A stretch of 64,000 bases of DNA from Butyricicoccus pullicaecorum (GCA_018365995.1 JAGZIY010000001.1:201994-265993), one strand, 5' to 3'; shown: positions 8,183 through 16,484, numbered from the stretch's first letter. Notes: a model not told the origin generated them from the letters alone. Numbers and translations are program-made.

Positions 8183-9532
8183 TTATAGCTTCTCTTTATC
8201 TTTTGTCAACAACCGTGCATAAATGAGTACGAATGCGAAGAAGAAACCAGAGGTTACTGTAAAGAGGATATGTCCGGCAACGGTCAAATATGCAACCGTA
8301 ATGCCAAGCGATACAAATGCGCCCAATACCAGAACATTAAAATTCTTAACGACACGCATCAGGAATTCAATCCCATATTTTACATACAGCCACAGCATGG
8401 CAACAAACCCAAACACACCATAGAGCAGACCTGCATCACACAAATCCATCTCTATAATATGCCCCTGTGAGCCGCGGCCTACACCGAACAGCCAAGCCAT
8501 CAAGCCAGCGCTCTTGAAATCGCTGAACGTCTCAGACAGCTTGTTCCAGCGCCCGGAAATAATGCTGCCGCCCTCCTCATTGCCTGCATCTATGATGCCG
8601 CCAATGGATTGCTGAAGCATATCCATAAGACCACGTCCCGCGCCATTGAGCAGCAGGGATAATCCGTTAAAGATGAGTCCTACCGCAACCGTAATCACTG
8701 CAAGAATCGCAGCGCGTCGAAGCAGTTCTTTATTCCCACGGAAAGCAATTACCAGCACATAAACCAGCATCACTGCAACTTCACCCACCATAGCAATGAG
8801 TGCAGTTTTCGTACCAATCAGCATGAGACAGATAATGCTCATTGCAGGGCCCAAACCATAGAACAGTGCTTTGCTTTTGGTAAACTTTTCTCGGGGGATA
8901 AAAAAGAAATATGCCAGTGCGAGCGGGAGCAGGATCATGAGTGCACCTGTGATATCATTTCCAGAATAATAGAAGCCACGCACACCACGCGCACCAAATC
9001 TGTCATAATATGTGCTGTAACCAATCCGCAGTACATAAGGAATCAAAATACCCAGTGAAAATACAATGGTCATGCCGTTGACATAAGTATGGATTTTATG
9101 AATCAACTGCTCCTTATCAAGCTCCGAACGCATGAAAACATTTCGATAAACCAAGATGACCGCAATATTATAGGCAAATCGGGCAAAAAATGTAACATCT
9201 AACGACAGATTGACCGCACCTGTCCAGAGAAACTCAGACAAAACCGACATGCCCCAAGTAACTCCCATTGGCAGCGCCGTTAAAATTGCTCTTTTATCCC
9301 TCAGCATGAGAATGTACGCAACCATAATGAGCAAAACCACCATACGAATCATGAGCGCCGGCGTTGCCGTAAGACCACCTGCATTTGTCAACTCACGGTA
9401 ATTGAGCGCATCCATTCCAGCATAGCCGCGTGTCAGCATCCAGATATAGAGACCATTGACAATATCCAGAATCGGATTGAGCAATAAATAGATCCAAAAA
9501 AAATGCTCCAATCCGCGTAAGGATTTCTGCAT
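8183..9532 (-). CDS. O-antigen ligase/polymerase-like membrane protein
   Basis: A 449-residue polytopic protein with about 10-12 hydrophobic segments and a long extracytoplasmic loop near residues 290-350 (GSIISGRWNKL, FGVGRGSQGH). Such an arrangement, with an Arg in the loop, is typical of the Wzy_C/O-antigen ligase family (WaaL, Wzy, and sporulation or teichuronic polymerases). In Gram-positive bacteria members polymerise or attach cell-surface polysaccharides. It stands alone between two terminators, and no glycosyltransferases lie beside it, so the polymer is unknown. Confidence 0.75.
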   Translation of the reverse strand: MQKSLRGLEHFFWIYLLLNPILDIVNGLYIWMLTRGYAGMDALNYRELTNAGGLTATPALMIRMVVLLIMVAYILMLRDKRAILTALPMGVTWGMSVLSEFLWTGAVNLSLDVTFFARFAYNIAVILVYRNVFMRSELDKEQLIHKIHTYVNGMTIVFSLGILIPYVLRIGYSTYYDRFGARGVRGFYYSGNDITGALMILLPLALAYFFFIPREKFTKSKALFYGLGPAMSIICLMLIGTKTALIAMVGEVAVMLVYVLVIAFRGNKELLRRAAILAVITVAVGLIFNGLSLLLNGAGRGLMDMLQQSIGGIIDAGNEEGGSIISGRWNKLSETFSDFKSAGLMAWLFGVGRGSQGHIIEMDLCDAGLLYGVFGFVAMLWLYVKYGIEFLMRVVKNFNVLVLGAFVSLGITVAYLTVAGHILFTVTSGFFFAFVLIYARLLTKDKEKL

Positions 9533-9621
9533 CCTTTCACTTCCTTTTTGATTTATTTCCGTTACATATTACCACATTTTTTCCATTTTTACAAGTCATT
9601 CTTGCCGACATCGACGTGCAT

Positions 9622-9660
9622 ATAAAAAATCCGGTTTACGTCTGTGACCGTAAACCGGAT
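9622..9660 (-). terminator. intrinsic terminator of spoIIR
   Basis: A perfect 12-bp stem ATCCGGTTTACG (9629-9640) with its complement (9649-9660), followed on the minus strand by ATTTTTTATA. It lies four bases after the spoIIR stop. Confidence 0.9.
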
Positions 9661-9663
9661 CCA

Positions 9664-10230
9664 TCACCGCATAAAGAAATCACGTACCTCTCCTATAAGT
9701 TCTGCTGTCTTAAATCGAAAGGTTGTTTCCTTGCAAAGCCGACTGTTCGGCATCTGCGCCGCGCTGGTACAAAGCGGCGGAAAGACTACACACCACCAGT
9801 TGCGCCCGCTCGCCTGTCCGAGACGCAGCTTGAGTCCTACATAGTCGCCTGCCGGCAAAGAAAAGGTCTCATAATTTCGCGTGGGGTAATATTCTTCCGC
9901 AATCTGGGCGGATAAACTATAAGGCGCCTGATTCCGCTCCAAAACAGCATTGGCACAATCGGTAATTTCCTGCAAATGTGCATACAGGATTTCGCGTACC
10001 TCCTGCTGTCCACTCGCATGTGCTGTTAAAGGCTGCACAATTTCCAAAACTTCATCACGCACCTTGATTTTCAAGGTCTGATCCTGTACGCTGTCTGAAT
10101 TTGCAATCACATGCAGACGCAGCAAACCATCTGCCAGATGCTGCTGTTCCACAGAAACCCCTGCGGCATAGGCAAATAAAACTGCCATGAGTACACATAA
10201 AGTAAGTTCAATCCGCTTATAATTTATCAT
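9664..10230 (-). CDS. spoIIR: stage II sporulation protein R
   Basis: SpoIIR is made in the forespore and secreted to trigger the SpoIIGA protease, which activates sigma-E in the mother cell. This 188-residue protein has an N-terminal hydrophobic export segment (LTLCVLMAVLFAYAAG) and the family signature LRLHVIANSDS...DQTLKIKVRDEVL, plus the C-terminal YVGLKLRLG and NWWCVVFPPLC motifs. Its presence is good evidence that the organism makes endospores. A possible sigma-F promoter lies upstream. Confidence 0.95.
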   Translation of the reverse strand: MINYKRIELTLCVLMAVLFAYAAGVSVEQQHLADGLLRLHVIANSDSVQDQTLKIKVRDEVLEIVQPLTAHASGQQEVREILYAHLQEITDCANAVLERNQAPYSLSAQIAEEYYPTRNYETFSLPAGDYVGLKLRLGQASGRNWWCVVFPPLCTSAAQMPNSRLCKETTFRFKTAELIGEVRDFFMR

Positions 10231-10262
10231 TTTGCTGTCCTCCGTCCTGCTTGTCTAAAAGC

Positions 10263-10291
10263 AGTATGGACAGGGAAAGAACAACTTAAAC
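10263..10291 (-). promoter_or_regulatory. candidate sigma-F promoter of spoIIR
   Basis: On the minus strand GTTTA (10287-10291) is followed after 15 bases by GTCCATACT (10263-10271). This resembles the sigma-F pattern GYWTA-N15/16-GGNNANNNT, with one mismatch in the leading GG. SpoIIR is known to be sigma-F dependent, so the position fits. The match is short and therefore tentative. Confidence 0.4.
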
Positions 10292-10326
10292 CAAAACATC
10301 TGGAAAATTTTTTATCTTTTATGAAA

Positions 10327-11187
10327 TCACATTTGGAACTGTGTCAAATAGGTCTCTGGAAATATCTTGTGCAAAATCTCATACGCTTTTTTTGCGCACT
10401 CCTTGTTTTGAAACAGTCCAAAGGTAGTGGGACCACTGCCGCTCATGACAGCACCCTCTGCACCGCAGGATAAAAGGATATCCTTAATTTTCCCAATTTC
10501 CTCATGCTTTGCTGCCGTCACACTCTCCATGACATTATAAAGACGGTGGCACATGCCCTCATAATCCCGCGTACGAATTGCCTGAATCAAGCCATTAGTA
10601 TCTGGGTGTACAGGAAGGTCACCACCATTCATTTTGGCGTAGACTTCGGCAGTCGAGACCGAGAAATCCGGTTTACAGAGTACAATGTGACAGCGCGGTG
10701 GTGCCGGAATGGGTGTCAGCTCTTGTCCAATCCCCTCAGCCAGCATGGTGCCGCCGCACAGACAATAGGGTACATCTGCCCCAAGCCTGACACCCATCTC
10801 ACATAATTTCTCCAGTGTATACCCTGTTTGATACAGCGTATTCAGTCCTTTGAGCACTGCCGCAGCATCGGTACTGCCGCCCGCAAGTCCCGCCGCGACG
10901 GGAATCCGCTTGACGAGATCGATTTGTAAGCCGCTGCATGAAATTCCTGTCTGTTCAAAGAACAAGTGTGCGGCACGTACTGCAAGATTTCTGTCATCGG
11001 TCGGAACATACGGACGATTACAGGATAATGTAATTTGATTGCAGGTGTTTTTTGTTATGGTTACATCATCGTGTAAATCCACAGAATCCATCACCATTCG
11101 CACCGTATGATACCCATTTGGTAATTTTCCTGTCACATCTAAGGTCAAATTGATTTTTGCATACGCAGGCAATGTCAGGCTTTCCAT
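10327..11187 (-). CDS. ispE: 4-diphosphocytidyl-2-C-methyl-D-erythritol kinase
   Basis: IspE phosphorylates CDP-methylerythritol in the MEP pathway to isoprenoids. The protein shows the GHMP kinase plan: N-terminal PAYAKINLTLDVTGK, the ATP-binding glycine-rich motif PVAAGLAGGSTDAAA, DVPYCLCGG, and the C-terminal SGSGPTTFGLF. About 287 residues is the normal length. The start at 11187 is preferred because AAGGGA lies eight bases upstream; the ATG at 11193 is too close to it. It is monocistronic on the minus strand. Confidence 0.95.
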   Translation of the reverse strand: MESLTLPAYAKINLTLDVTGKLPNGYHTVRMVMDSVDLHDDVTITKNTCNQITLSCNRPYVPTDDRNLAVRAAHLFFEQTGISCSGLQIDLVKRIPVAAGLAGGSTDAAAVLKGLNTLYQTGYTLEKLCEMGVRLGADVPYCLCGGTMLAEGIGQELTPIPAPPRCHIVLCKPDFSVSTAEVYAKMNGGDLPVHPDTNGLIQAIRTRDYEGMCHRLYNVMESVTAAKHEEIGKIKDILLSCGAEGAVMSGSGPTTFGLFQNKECAKKAYEILHKIFPETYLTQFQM

Positions 11188-11225
11188 AAACATCTTCCCT
11201 TTCTCTCAGTACCTCCAGATTAGCT

Positions 11226-11546
11226 TTATCCCTTATGTTTCTTCCTTGGCGCTGGAAGCTCGGCATATATCGCCGAAAACAGTTCCGATAAAAATACAGA
11301 GTCCTCCAATCTCTCGACAAGCAGCATCTCCTTCGCCCCTGAATAAGGCTGCTCCATGGGCGCGTCCGGCATCAGATTACGCGCTGCATTGACCGGCTTG
11401 ACCAGAAAACGATTATCATATAAGCCACCAATCACTTTATTTTTATAGTATATAATGTATTCGCCCATCATGGTACGCATAGAGATATCTCCCATGGGCG
11501 CAAGCTGCTCTTGTACGAACATTTGGTACTCTTTGCTGGTTGCCAT
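11226..11546 (-). CDS. TfoX/Sxy N-terminal domain protein
   Basis: A 106-residue protein with the TfoX_N pattern: MRTMMGEYIIYYKNKVIGGLYDNRFLVKP and LPAPRKKHKG at the end. In proteobacteria TfoX regulates competence, but the Firmicutes single-domain members have no known role. GAGAGGG lies seven bases before the start at 11546, which is why I prefer it over a longer frame. It has no clear partner genes. Confidence 0.8.
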   Translation of the reverse strand: MATSKEYQMFVQEQLAPMGDISMRTMMGEYIIYYKNKVIGGLYDNRFLVKPVNAARNLMPDAPMEQPYSGAKEMLLVERLEDSVFLSELFSAIYAELPAPRKKHKG

Positions 11547-11689
11547 TGTGTTTCCCTCTCTCCATGCAATTCTTGTTTTCAGTATAGCAAAAAAATATAT
11601 CTCATACAAGCTATTTATAGTTACAATCCTTTATGTTTAGTAATTTGAAATGCACACATCATACTTTCGCATATCTTCTAACAACCAAC

Positions 11690-11714
11690 AAAAAAGCACC
11701 CTTTTCGGGTGCTT
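11690..11714 (-). terminator. intrinsic terminator after the DUF2284 gene
   Basis: AAGCACCC (11694-11701) pairs with GGGTGCTT (11707-11714); the minus strand then reads TTTTTTG. Confidence 0.85.
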
Positions 11715-11795
11715 CTTTGCTGCTCCAAAGGAGCAGGCATGGGCTGGAAACCATGCGGAAAATTTATAAAAACATAACATAATAGGTGAGCAAAG

Positions 11796-12338
11796 CTATC
11801 GCATGAGCAGGGCACCAATTGCCACCTGATAAGGCGGTAATACTTCCTTGCTCCAAATGAGCGGCATGCCGAGCTGTTGCTCGGCAATGCCCATTAAGTC
11901 CATTCGAAAAGCAGAAAATGAGTATCGCATACGTGCAGGCGTGCAGCAAGGCTTACCCTGCACACGGGTACACTGTTCGCATTGCTCGCAGCGTCCGGCA
12001 GCAATTGCGATAGCACCTTTGAAATGCCGCTCCAAATGGAACAGGGCTTCCAAAAGGCTGCGCTTCGCCGGCTCATAGCTTTGTGCACGCACTGCATCTG
12101 CATTTCCATCAGCCGCAGCTGCAAGCTGCGCCTCATCATAACACACCTGAACGCCGATGAGCACGATTTTAGAAAACGGAGCAAAAAATCTTTCTGTATC
12201 TGGAACTCCCGAGGGACAAGACCAGACCTTTCCAAAGCTTGGACACGCCTCACAGCTTTGCGCCAGCTGTTCCGGCTGATAATAGCGCTTCAAAAAGTCC
12301 TGTATCTGCATGATTTTAACAGCAGTTTTTGTATCCAT
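11796..12338 (-). CDS. DUF2284-type cysteine-rich predicted metal-binding protein
   Basis: About 181 residues with clustered cysteines: CEACPSFGKVWSCPSG near residue 30 and CEQCEQCTRVQGKPCC near residue 110, then MRYSFSAFRMDLMG. This cysteine layout matches DUF2284, a predicted metal-binding family with no established reaction. The start at 12338 has AAAGGGGG nine bases upstream; a TTG eight codons earlier overlaps that site. It is the first gene after the cobalamin riboswitch RNA, which may mean that its expression responds to cobalamin. A link to corrinoid metabolism is inference only. Confidence 0.75.
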   Translation of the reverse strand: MDTKTAVKIMQIQDFLKRYYQPEQLAQSCEACPSFGKVWSCPSGVPDTERFFAPFSKIVLIGVQVCYDEAQLAAAADGNADAVRAQSYEPAKRSLLEALFHLERHFKGAIAIAAGRCEQCEQCTRVQGKPCCTPARMRYSFSAFRMDLMGIAEQQLGMPLIWSKEVLPPYQVAIGALLMR

Positions 12339-12371
12339 GCTCCATTTCCCCCTTTCCAATCTCTCCTGCGC

Positions 12372-12487
12372 AGACAGAGTGCCTACCTACATCGGTATAT
12401 AAGCTCCCTATCTGCCACTAGGACACCTGCTTCGGATATTCCTCTATCCGAACAGTCATGGTCTAGTGAGAGCAGGTACATCTGTCT
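12372..12487 (-). ncRNA. structured RNA segment of unknown class
   Basis: On the minus strand this segment can fold into nested helices: AGACAGA with TCTGTCT at the base (12481-12487/12372-12378), TACCT with AGGTA, GCTCTC with GGGAGC, CACTAG with CTAGTG, and an 8-bp apical hairpin TTCGGATA/TATCCGAA (12431-12452) with loop GAGGAA. A competing helix ACCTGC/GCAGGT (12472-12477 with 12425-12430) suggests two alternative folds. It lies between the riboswitch terminator and the DUF2284 gene. It matches no RNA class that I know. It may be an extended leader or the 3' part of a regulatory RNA. Confidence 0.45.
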
Positions 12488-12504
12488 CCATTTTGCCTGA
12501 GAAC

Positions 12505-12536
12505 AAAAAATGCTGTACCGTAAAACAGGTACAGCA
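12505..12536 (-). terminator. intrinsic terminator downstream of the cobalamin aptamer
   Basis: A 9-bp stem TGCTGTACC/GGTACAGCA (12511-12519 with 12528-12536) followed on the minus strand by six T. It lies about 65 bases past the aptamer, so it can end the riboswitch RNA or act as its expression platform. Confidence 0.85.
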
Positions 12537-12597
12537 AACAACACTATTGAAAGTGTATGATGCACCCTTTCAAAACCGGAAAGGCTTTTTGTGCGTT

Positions 12598-12778
12598 ATA
12601 CGCAGGCAGGTCTTCTGACTTAGGCATCATACACAGCTTCTATCTTCCCAAGCATTGCTCAGTGATTTTTTTGAAACTGCTACACCAATACAGCAACGGC
12701 ATTGTGCGGGACTCTCACCCGACTTCCCTTTTCACCCCTCGCCATGGTGGGAGGGACACCAACGTACCAATCCTCATT
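12598..12778 (-). ncRNA. cobalamin (adenosylcobalamin-type) riboswitch
   Basis: Read on the minus strand, the region holds the conserved pieces of the cobalamin aptamer in order: GGTGAAAAGGGAA, GGGTGAGAGTCCCGC, GTTGCTGTA, TCACTGAGCAATGC, TTGGGAAGA, and the signature GATGCCTAAGTCAGAAGACC followed by TGCCTGCG. Aptamers of this class bind adenosyl- or other cobalamins and usually shut off transcription or translation. This one follows its own strong promoter, lies directly after the ethanolamine operon, and precedes a terminator. Ethanolamine lyase needs adenosylcobalamin, so a link to eut control is likely. Confidence 0.9.
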
Positions 12779-12792
12779 CAGTTGTTAAATAT

Positions 12793-12821
12793 AGTATAGC
12801 ATTCTCCCTTAGTATTGTCAA
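12793..12821 (-). promoter_or_regulatory. promoter of the cobalamin riboswitch RNA
   Basis: TTGACA (12816-12821) and TATACT (12793-12798) on the minus strand are 17 bases apart, close to perfect consensus. It lies between the eut operon terminator and the aptamer, so the RNA is a separate transcript. Confidence 0.85.
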
Positions 12822-12834
12822 GCCTTTTCACGGC

Positions 12835-12868
12835 AAAAGCCGCCATTTTGCAAAGCAAAACAGCGGCT
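12835..12868 (-). terminator. terminator of the eut operon
   Basis: A two-part stem: AGCCGC with GCGGCT (12838-12843/12863-12868) and TTTTGC with GCAAAA (12846-12851/12855-12860), followed on the minus strand by a short T run. It is 12 bases past the eutQ stop. Confidence 0.85.
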
Positions 12869-12880
12869 TCCTTCACGCTT

Positions 12881-13315
12881 TTACTGCCAATCCGCAGGAA
12901 ATACCGTGTACACATATTTGGTATGATCTGGAGTCTGAAAATGGATATGACTTCCCTTTGGGATATAAATGATATCGCCCACACCGCCCTTTATAATGCG
13001 GCCGTCGATTTCAATTTCCAGTGTACCTTCAAGAACCACATCATATTCATCATAGGTCAGTGTCCATTCAAAGCTTGCGCCATCAAGCAGCTCCATGATA
13101 CCACAGCCCATGCGCGGCGCTTCTTCCAAGGTTGTCACGTCCTTCAGCCTTACGTCATTCCTGCCCTCAAAAGGCTCAAGTTCCACGGTGCTGGTCTTAA
13201 TACCAATGATGCCACTGGGATCGACCTGTTTTTCGAAAGGTGCAGACTGCCCTGTCATGGTTTCCCGAATGACTTTCTCCACAATCTCACGAATCAAAGA
13301 TTCACTAATATTCAT
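12881..13315 (-). CDS. eutQ: EutQ-like cupin protein
   Basis: The 144-residue protein starts with an amphipathic helix (SESLIREIVEKVIRET) of the kind that targets cargo into bacterial microcompartments. A RmlC-like cupin domain follows (VVLEGTLEIEIDGR, GDIIYIPKGSHIHFQTP). It matches the EutQ cupin; in Salmonella EutQ has been linked to acetate-kinase activity during ethanolamine growth. It is the last gene of the eut operon, 23 bases after eutH and 12 bases before the terminator. Confidence 0.9.
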   Translation of the reverse strand: MNISESLIREIVEKVIRETMTGQSAPFEKQVDPSGIIGIKTSTVELEPFEGRNDVRLKDVTTLEEAPRMGCGIMELLDGASFEWTLTYDEYDVVLEGTLEIEIDGRIIKGGVGDIIYIPKGSHIHFQTPDHTKYVYTVFPADWQ

Positions 13316-13338
13316 AAGATTTCAAACCTTTCCTTGTT

Positions 13339-14532
13339 TTACTTCTTATTTGCAGTCTCAATCTTGCTGAGCAGCTTCGGTGCAAGTGCATTTGCAAGGA
13401 TCAATGCGGTAACACCGGCAACCAGCTTACCAGCGATTACAGGGAATACCATATCCTGATTGACACCTGCGGTAAATCCGAGGTGATCACCAAATACGAA
13501 TGCCGCAGAAACTGCAAATGCAACGTTGAGCAGCTTGCCCTTCGGGTTCATTTCCCCCATGATGTTAAACATGGCAATGTTATTTGCAAGTGTTGCCACC
13601 AGACCGGCAGAACCCTTGTCGTTCATACCAAGTGCAGAGCCCATCTTATTGAGCACGCTGCCAAAGGTATTTGTGATCCACTTTACCATTGGGAATGCAC
13701 CAATCAGTACAATACCAATTTGTCCACAGGTCAAAAGACCAGAATCCAGCGGAGAAATGCCTGTTACCGGGTCCTTAATAGACATCACATCGAACAGTGG
13801 GAACATAATACCAGTAATCTGCTGGAATACTGCGATTGCGGTAAAGAATGTAATGACAATGGTAACACCCGTACCAAATACATTAAAGCCAGAAATCATT
13901 TTTGCCGGTGCAAACCACAGACCCAAAACGATCAGCGCAGCGATTACAATAACCGGAACGAGGTTAATGAGAACAGTGCCCATGCTGATTTTGTATGGCG
14001 TCATGTTCATGACCAGACCGCCAACGATACAGCCAATCGGGACGGTAATCAGACCAGCCAGAACACCAGCACCTAAGTAAGATCGGTCTTCCTTTGCGAT
14101 AATGCCCAACGCAACCGGAATCGTAAATACAATGGTTGGTCCCATCATTGTGCCAAGAATCAAGCCTGCGAAGTTGCCAATCGCATCATTTGAGGCAAGC
14201 TCCATTGCAAGCGGATAACCACCCATATCGCACGCAAGCAATGTAGTTGCAAACATGGATGGGTCAGCGCCGATTGCTGTGTAGATTGGCTGAATCACAG
14301 GACCCAAAATCTCAGCAAGCACTGGAGCCGCTGCAACGACACCAGCCATGGAAAGCGCAAGCGGACCAATTGCATTAAAGCCTTCTTCAAACTGCTCACC
14401 ATATCCAAACTTGTTTCCCATAATCTTGTCAACTGCGCCAACAAGCATGAAAATCATCATAATCATCATGATGACGGAGTTAATCGACAGGTTGGATATC
14501 CACGCAGACAGACTCTCTGTAAATACGCTCAT
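13339..14532 (-). CDS. eutH: ethanolamine permease-like protein EutH
   Basis: A 397-residue inner-membrane protein with about ten hydrophobic segments, the family features MGNKFGYGEQFEEGFNAIG, LLACDMGGYPLAMEL and GTMMGPTIVF, and a C-terminal FGDHLGFTAGVNQDMVFPVI. EutH proteins help take up ethanolamine, especially at low pH where the uncharged form is scarce. It sits between a shell gene and eutQ in the operon. Length and motifs are normal. Confidence 0.95.
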   Translation of the reverse strand: MSVFTESLSAWISNLSINSVIMMIMMIFMLVGAVDKIMGNKFGYGEQFEEGFNAIGPLALSMAGVVAAAPVLAEILGPVIQPIYTAIGADPSMFATTLLACDMGGYPLAMELASNDAIGNFAGLILGTMMGPTIVFTIPVALGIIAKEDRSYLGAGVLAGLITVPIGCIVGGLVMNMTPYKISMGTVLINLVPVIVIAALIVLGLWFAPAKMISGFNVFGTGVTIVITFFTAIAVFQQITGIMFPLFDVMSIKDPVTGISPLDSGLLTCGQIGIVLIGAFPMVKWITNTFGSVLNKMGSALGMNDKGSAGLVATLANNIAMFNIMGEMNPKGKLLNVAFAVSAAFVFGDHLGFTAGVNQDMVFPVIAGKLVAGVTALILANALAPKLLSKIETANKK

Positions 14533-14567
14533 GTGATGACCTCCTTTTATTTGTGATAATACAATGT

Positions 14568-15107
14568 TTACAGCAGCGCATCAAACAACTTTTTGTCTGG
14601 ACGCGGGATCACCGTTGTCTCGACAAGAAGCTCCGCCTCCTTCCGCGCCGCTTCCACTGCCGCACGGACTGCACCGACATCACCAGTCAAGGTTACAAAA
14701 CCTTTTCCGCCGATGGCATAGCCTGTACGGACTTCAATGAGTGTGACGCTGGCCGCCTTAACCGCCACGTCCGCTGCAACGATTGCAGAAGCAATCGAAT
14801 AAAATTCCAAAACGCCAACCGCACCGCCGACTTCTACCTGATTGGTCATACTGATTGCCGGAATGAGTTGTTCATGTGCATTGGGCAGCATCAGCGTATC
14901 GACAACCATTTCACCGCCGCGCTTGCAGCCCTCTGCCATAGACGCTCTGACATCACCGGTATCTCCGGCAATGATAATCATATATTTGCCCGGGCAGACA
15001 GTGGACGCACGAAGCAGCTCTACCGTTGCAGCCTTGACCATATAATCACAGGTCTCGATGCCGCGGGCAATACTGGACAGTTCGACCATTCCAATTGCAG
15101 TTGCCAC
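14568..15107 (-). CDS. tandem-BMC shell protein, PduT-like with an iron-sulfur pore cysteine
   Basis: Two BMC domains in one chain: residues 1-90 (MVELSSIARGIETCDYMVKAA) and 95-179 (GVLEFYSIASAIVAADVAVKAA), so three subunits form a pseudo-hexamer. Cys38 in STVCPGKY matches the pore cysteine of PduT that holds a [4Fe-4S] cluster for electron transfer across the shell. The neighbour upstream by three bases is a PduS-like flavo-iron-sulfur protein, its known partner in Pdu systems. Together they suggest that the compartment has an electron conduit. The name eutL does not apply; a true eutL lies at 22741-23394. Confidence 0.9.
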   Translation of the reverse strand: MATAIGMVELSSIARGIETCDYMVKAATVELLRASTVCPGKYMIIIAGDTGDVRASMAEGCKRGGEMVVDTLMLPNAHEQLIPAISMTNQVEVGGAVGVLEFYSIASAIVAADVAVKAASVTLIEVRTGYAIGGKGFVTLTGDVGAVRAAVEAARKEAELLVETTVIPRPDKKLFDALL

Positions 15108-15110
15108 CGT

Positions 15111-16469
15111 TTACCCCTCCTTCTTGCTGGAGATTTGTGCTCCAGCCGCACTGATTTCAGTAATGATTCCGGATATTCCGGCATGGATATTTGCAGAGAG
15201 CGCACCTTCCGCCGCAGCTGCAATCAGCTCGCCCTTTTCCACAGTGTCGCCGACCTGTTTGACCGGCGCGGCAGGTTTTCCGATATGCTGTGCAAATGGA
15301 ACAAAGATTTCGTCCGGTGTCAGTTCCTTGCAAGTGTGCGCATGTAAAGAACTGTATGCACTTAAACCCAATCTTGCAATCAGGCGCTCAGTTGGGATAC
15401 GGTGTGTGTCGATATTTGGCAGCGCTGTCGGCTCCAAATTGCGCGGCACCTGAATCCCCTTTTCACGCAGCTTGCCCTTCATGTAATCATTCACCTTACG
15501 CGGAGAAAGCCCCATCGGGCAGGCAAACATTTCACACACACCACACGAACAGCAGTTTGCCGCATCACCAAACGCCCGTAAAAACTCATCATTGTCTGCA
15601 ATGGTGTTTTCCCGATACAAATTGCGCATGACAAGGTGCGGGCGAATCTGATGTCCAATGCGAAAGCGCGGACACAAATCGGTACACATGCGGCACTGGA
15701 TACATGCAGTATGTGTCTGTATCCGAATCCGTTCAATGGACTGCCCTGCACGCCGAATCAAATAATGGTCACGGGGCAGCACTATGATATTTCCTGTTGT
15801 CTTGGTAACGACCGCTTTGGCAATCTCCTCCGGATTCGAAATCACCTTGCCCATCATGGGACCACCCAAAATGATTGCATATTCTTGAATATTAGGCTCC
15901 GCCGCCGCAATGCAGGCAGAAATGGCTGTGCCAATTGGAACATGCAGCATAATGGGTTCCTTGACCTCGCCTACAACCGATAAATATTTGTCGCACACGG
16001 TTTGCTGCTCCACCAGTGCGCCGTAGATATTGAGCAGTGTACCAACATTATCTACCACCGCGCCCACATCAAGCGGCAGCCCGCGTTCCGGCACAGATTT
16101 TCCGGTGACAAACTCCACCATAGTTTGCTCGTCTCCCGCCGGATAGAAAACGCCCATTTCACAAATTTCAACAGACGCGCCGGATTTTGTGATTGCAGCA
16201 CGCAAAGCTTCAATTTCCGCATGGTATTTATGCTTGAGCGCAATCACTGTATGCTTTGCCTCCAAGTGAGCAGCGACTGCAACCGCCGCCGCTACGATGC
16301 GGTCTGCAAAGGTACGGCAGAGATATTTGTCTGTCTCAATGAGCGGCTCACATTCCGCAGCATTGATGATAAACCATTCCGCCTTGGCGTTCAGCTTTAC
16401 ATGGGTCGGAAAGCCCGCACCGCCCGCACCAACAATGCCGGCATTTTTGACCGTCTCTACCAAATTCAT
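15111..16469 (-). CDS. PduS-like/RnfC-like flavo-iron-sulfur protein
   Basis: This 452-residue protein has a glycine-rich N-terminal FMN-site motif (GIVGAGGAGFPTHVKL), an acidic NAAECEPL motif, an SLBB-like segment, and two ferredoxin-type [4Fe-4S] motifs, CIQCRMCTDLCP near residue 260 and CCSCGVCEMFACP near residue 308. A C-terminal biotinyl-lipoyl-like segment ends the chain. PduS reduces cob(III)alamin and works with adenosyltransferase and PduT. Here it would help make the adenosylcobalamin that EutBC needs, or carry electrons across the shell. eutT lies five genes upstream in the same operon. Confidence 0.88.
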   Translation of the reverse strand: MNLVETVKNAGIVGAGGAGFPTHVKLNAKAEWFIINAAECEPLIETDKYLCRTFADRIVAAAVAVAAHLEAKHTVIALKHKYHAEIEALRAAITKSGASVEICEMGVFYPAGDEQTMVEFVTGKSVPERGLPLDVGAVVDNVGTLLNIYGALVEQQTVCDKYLSVVGEVKEPIMLHVPIGTAISACIAAAEPNIQEYAIILGGPMMGKVISNPEEIAKAVVTKTTGNIIVLPRDHYLIRRAGQSIERIRIQTHTACIQCRMCTDLCPRFRIGHQIRPHLVMRNLYRENTIADNDEFLRAFGDAANCCSCGVCEMFACPMGLSPRKVNDYMKGKLREKGIQVPRNLEPTALPNIDTHRIPTERLIARLGLSAYSSLHAHTCKELTPDEIFVPFAQHIGKPAAPVKQVGDTVEKGELIAAAAEGALSANIHAGISGIITEISAAGAQISSKKEG

Positions 16470-16484
16470 GGCGTTTTCACCCCC

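Noticed and set aside
12370..12490. Known riboswitch classes (NiCo, THF, cyclic di-GMP, T-box) or a tRNA
   Set aside because: The conserved cores of these classes are not present.
13483..14080. Long plus-strand frames opposite eutH and other eut genes
   Set aside because: They are antisense shadows of well-identified genes, with no ribosome site and no motif.
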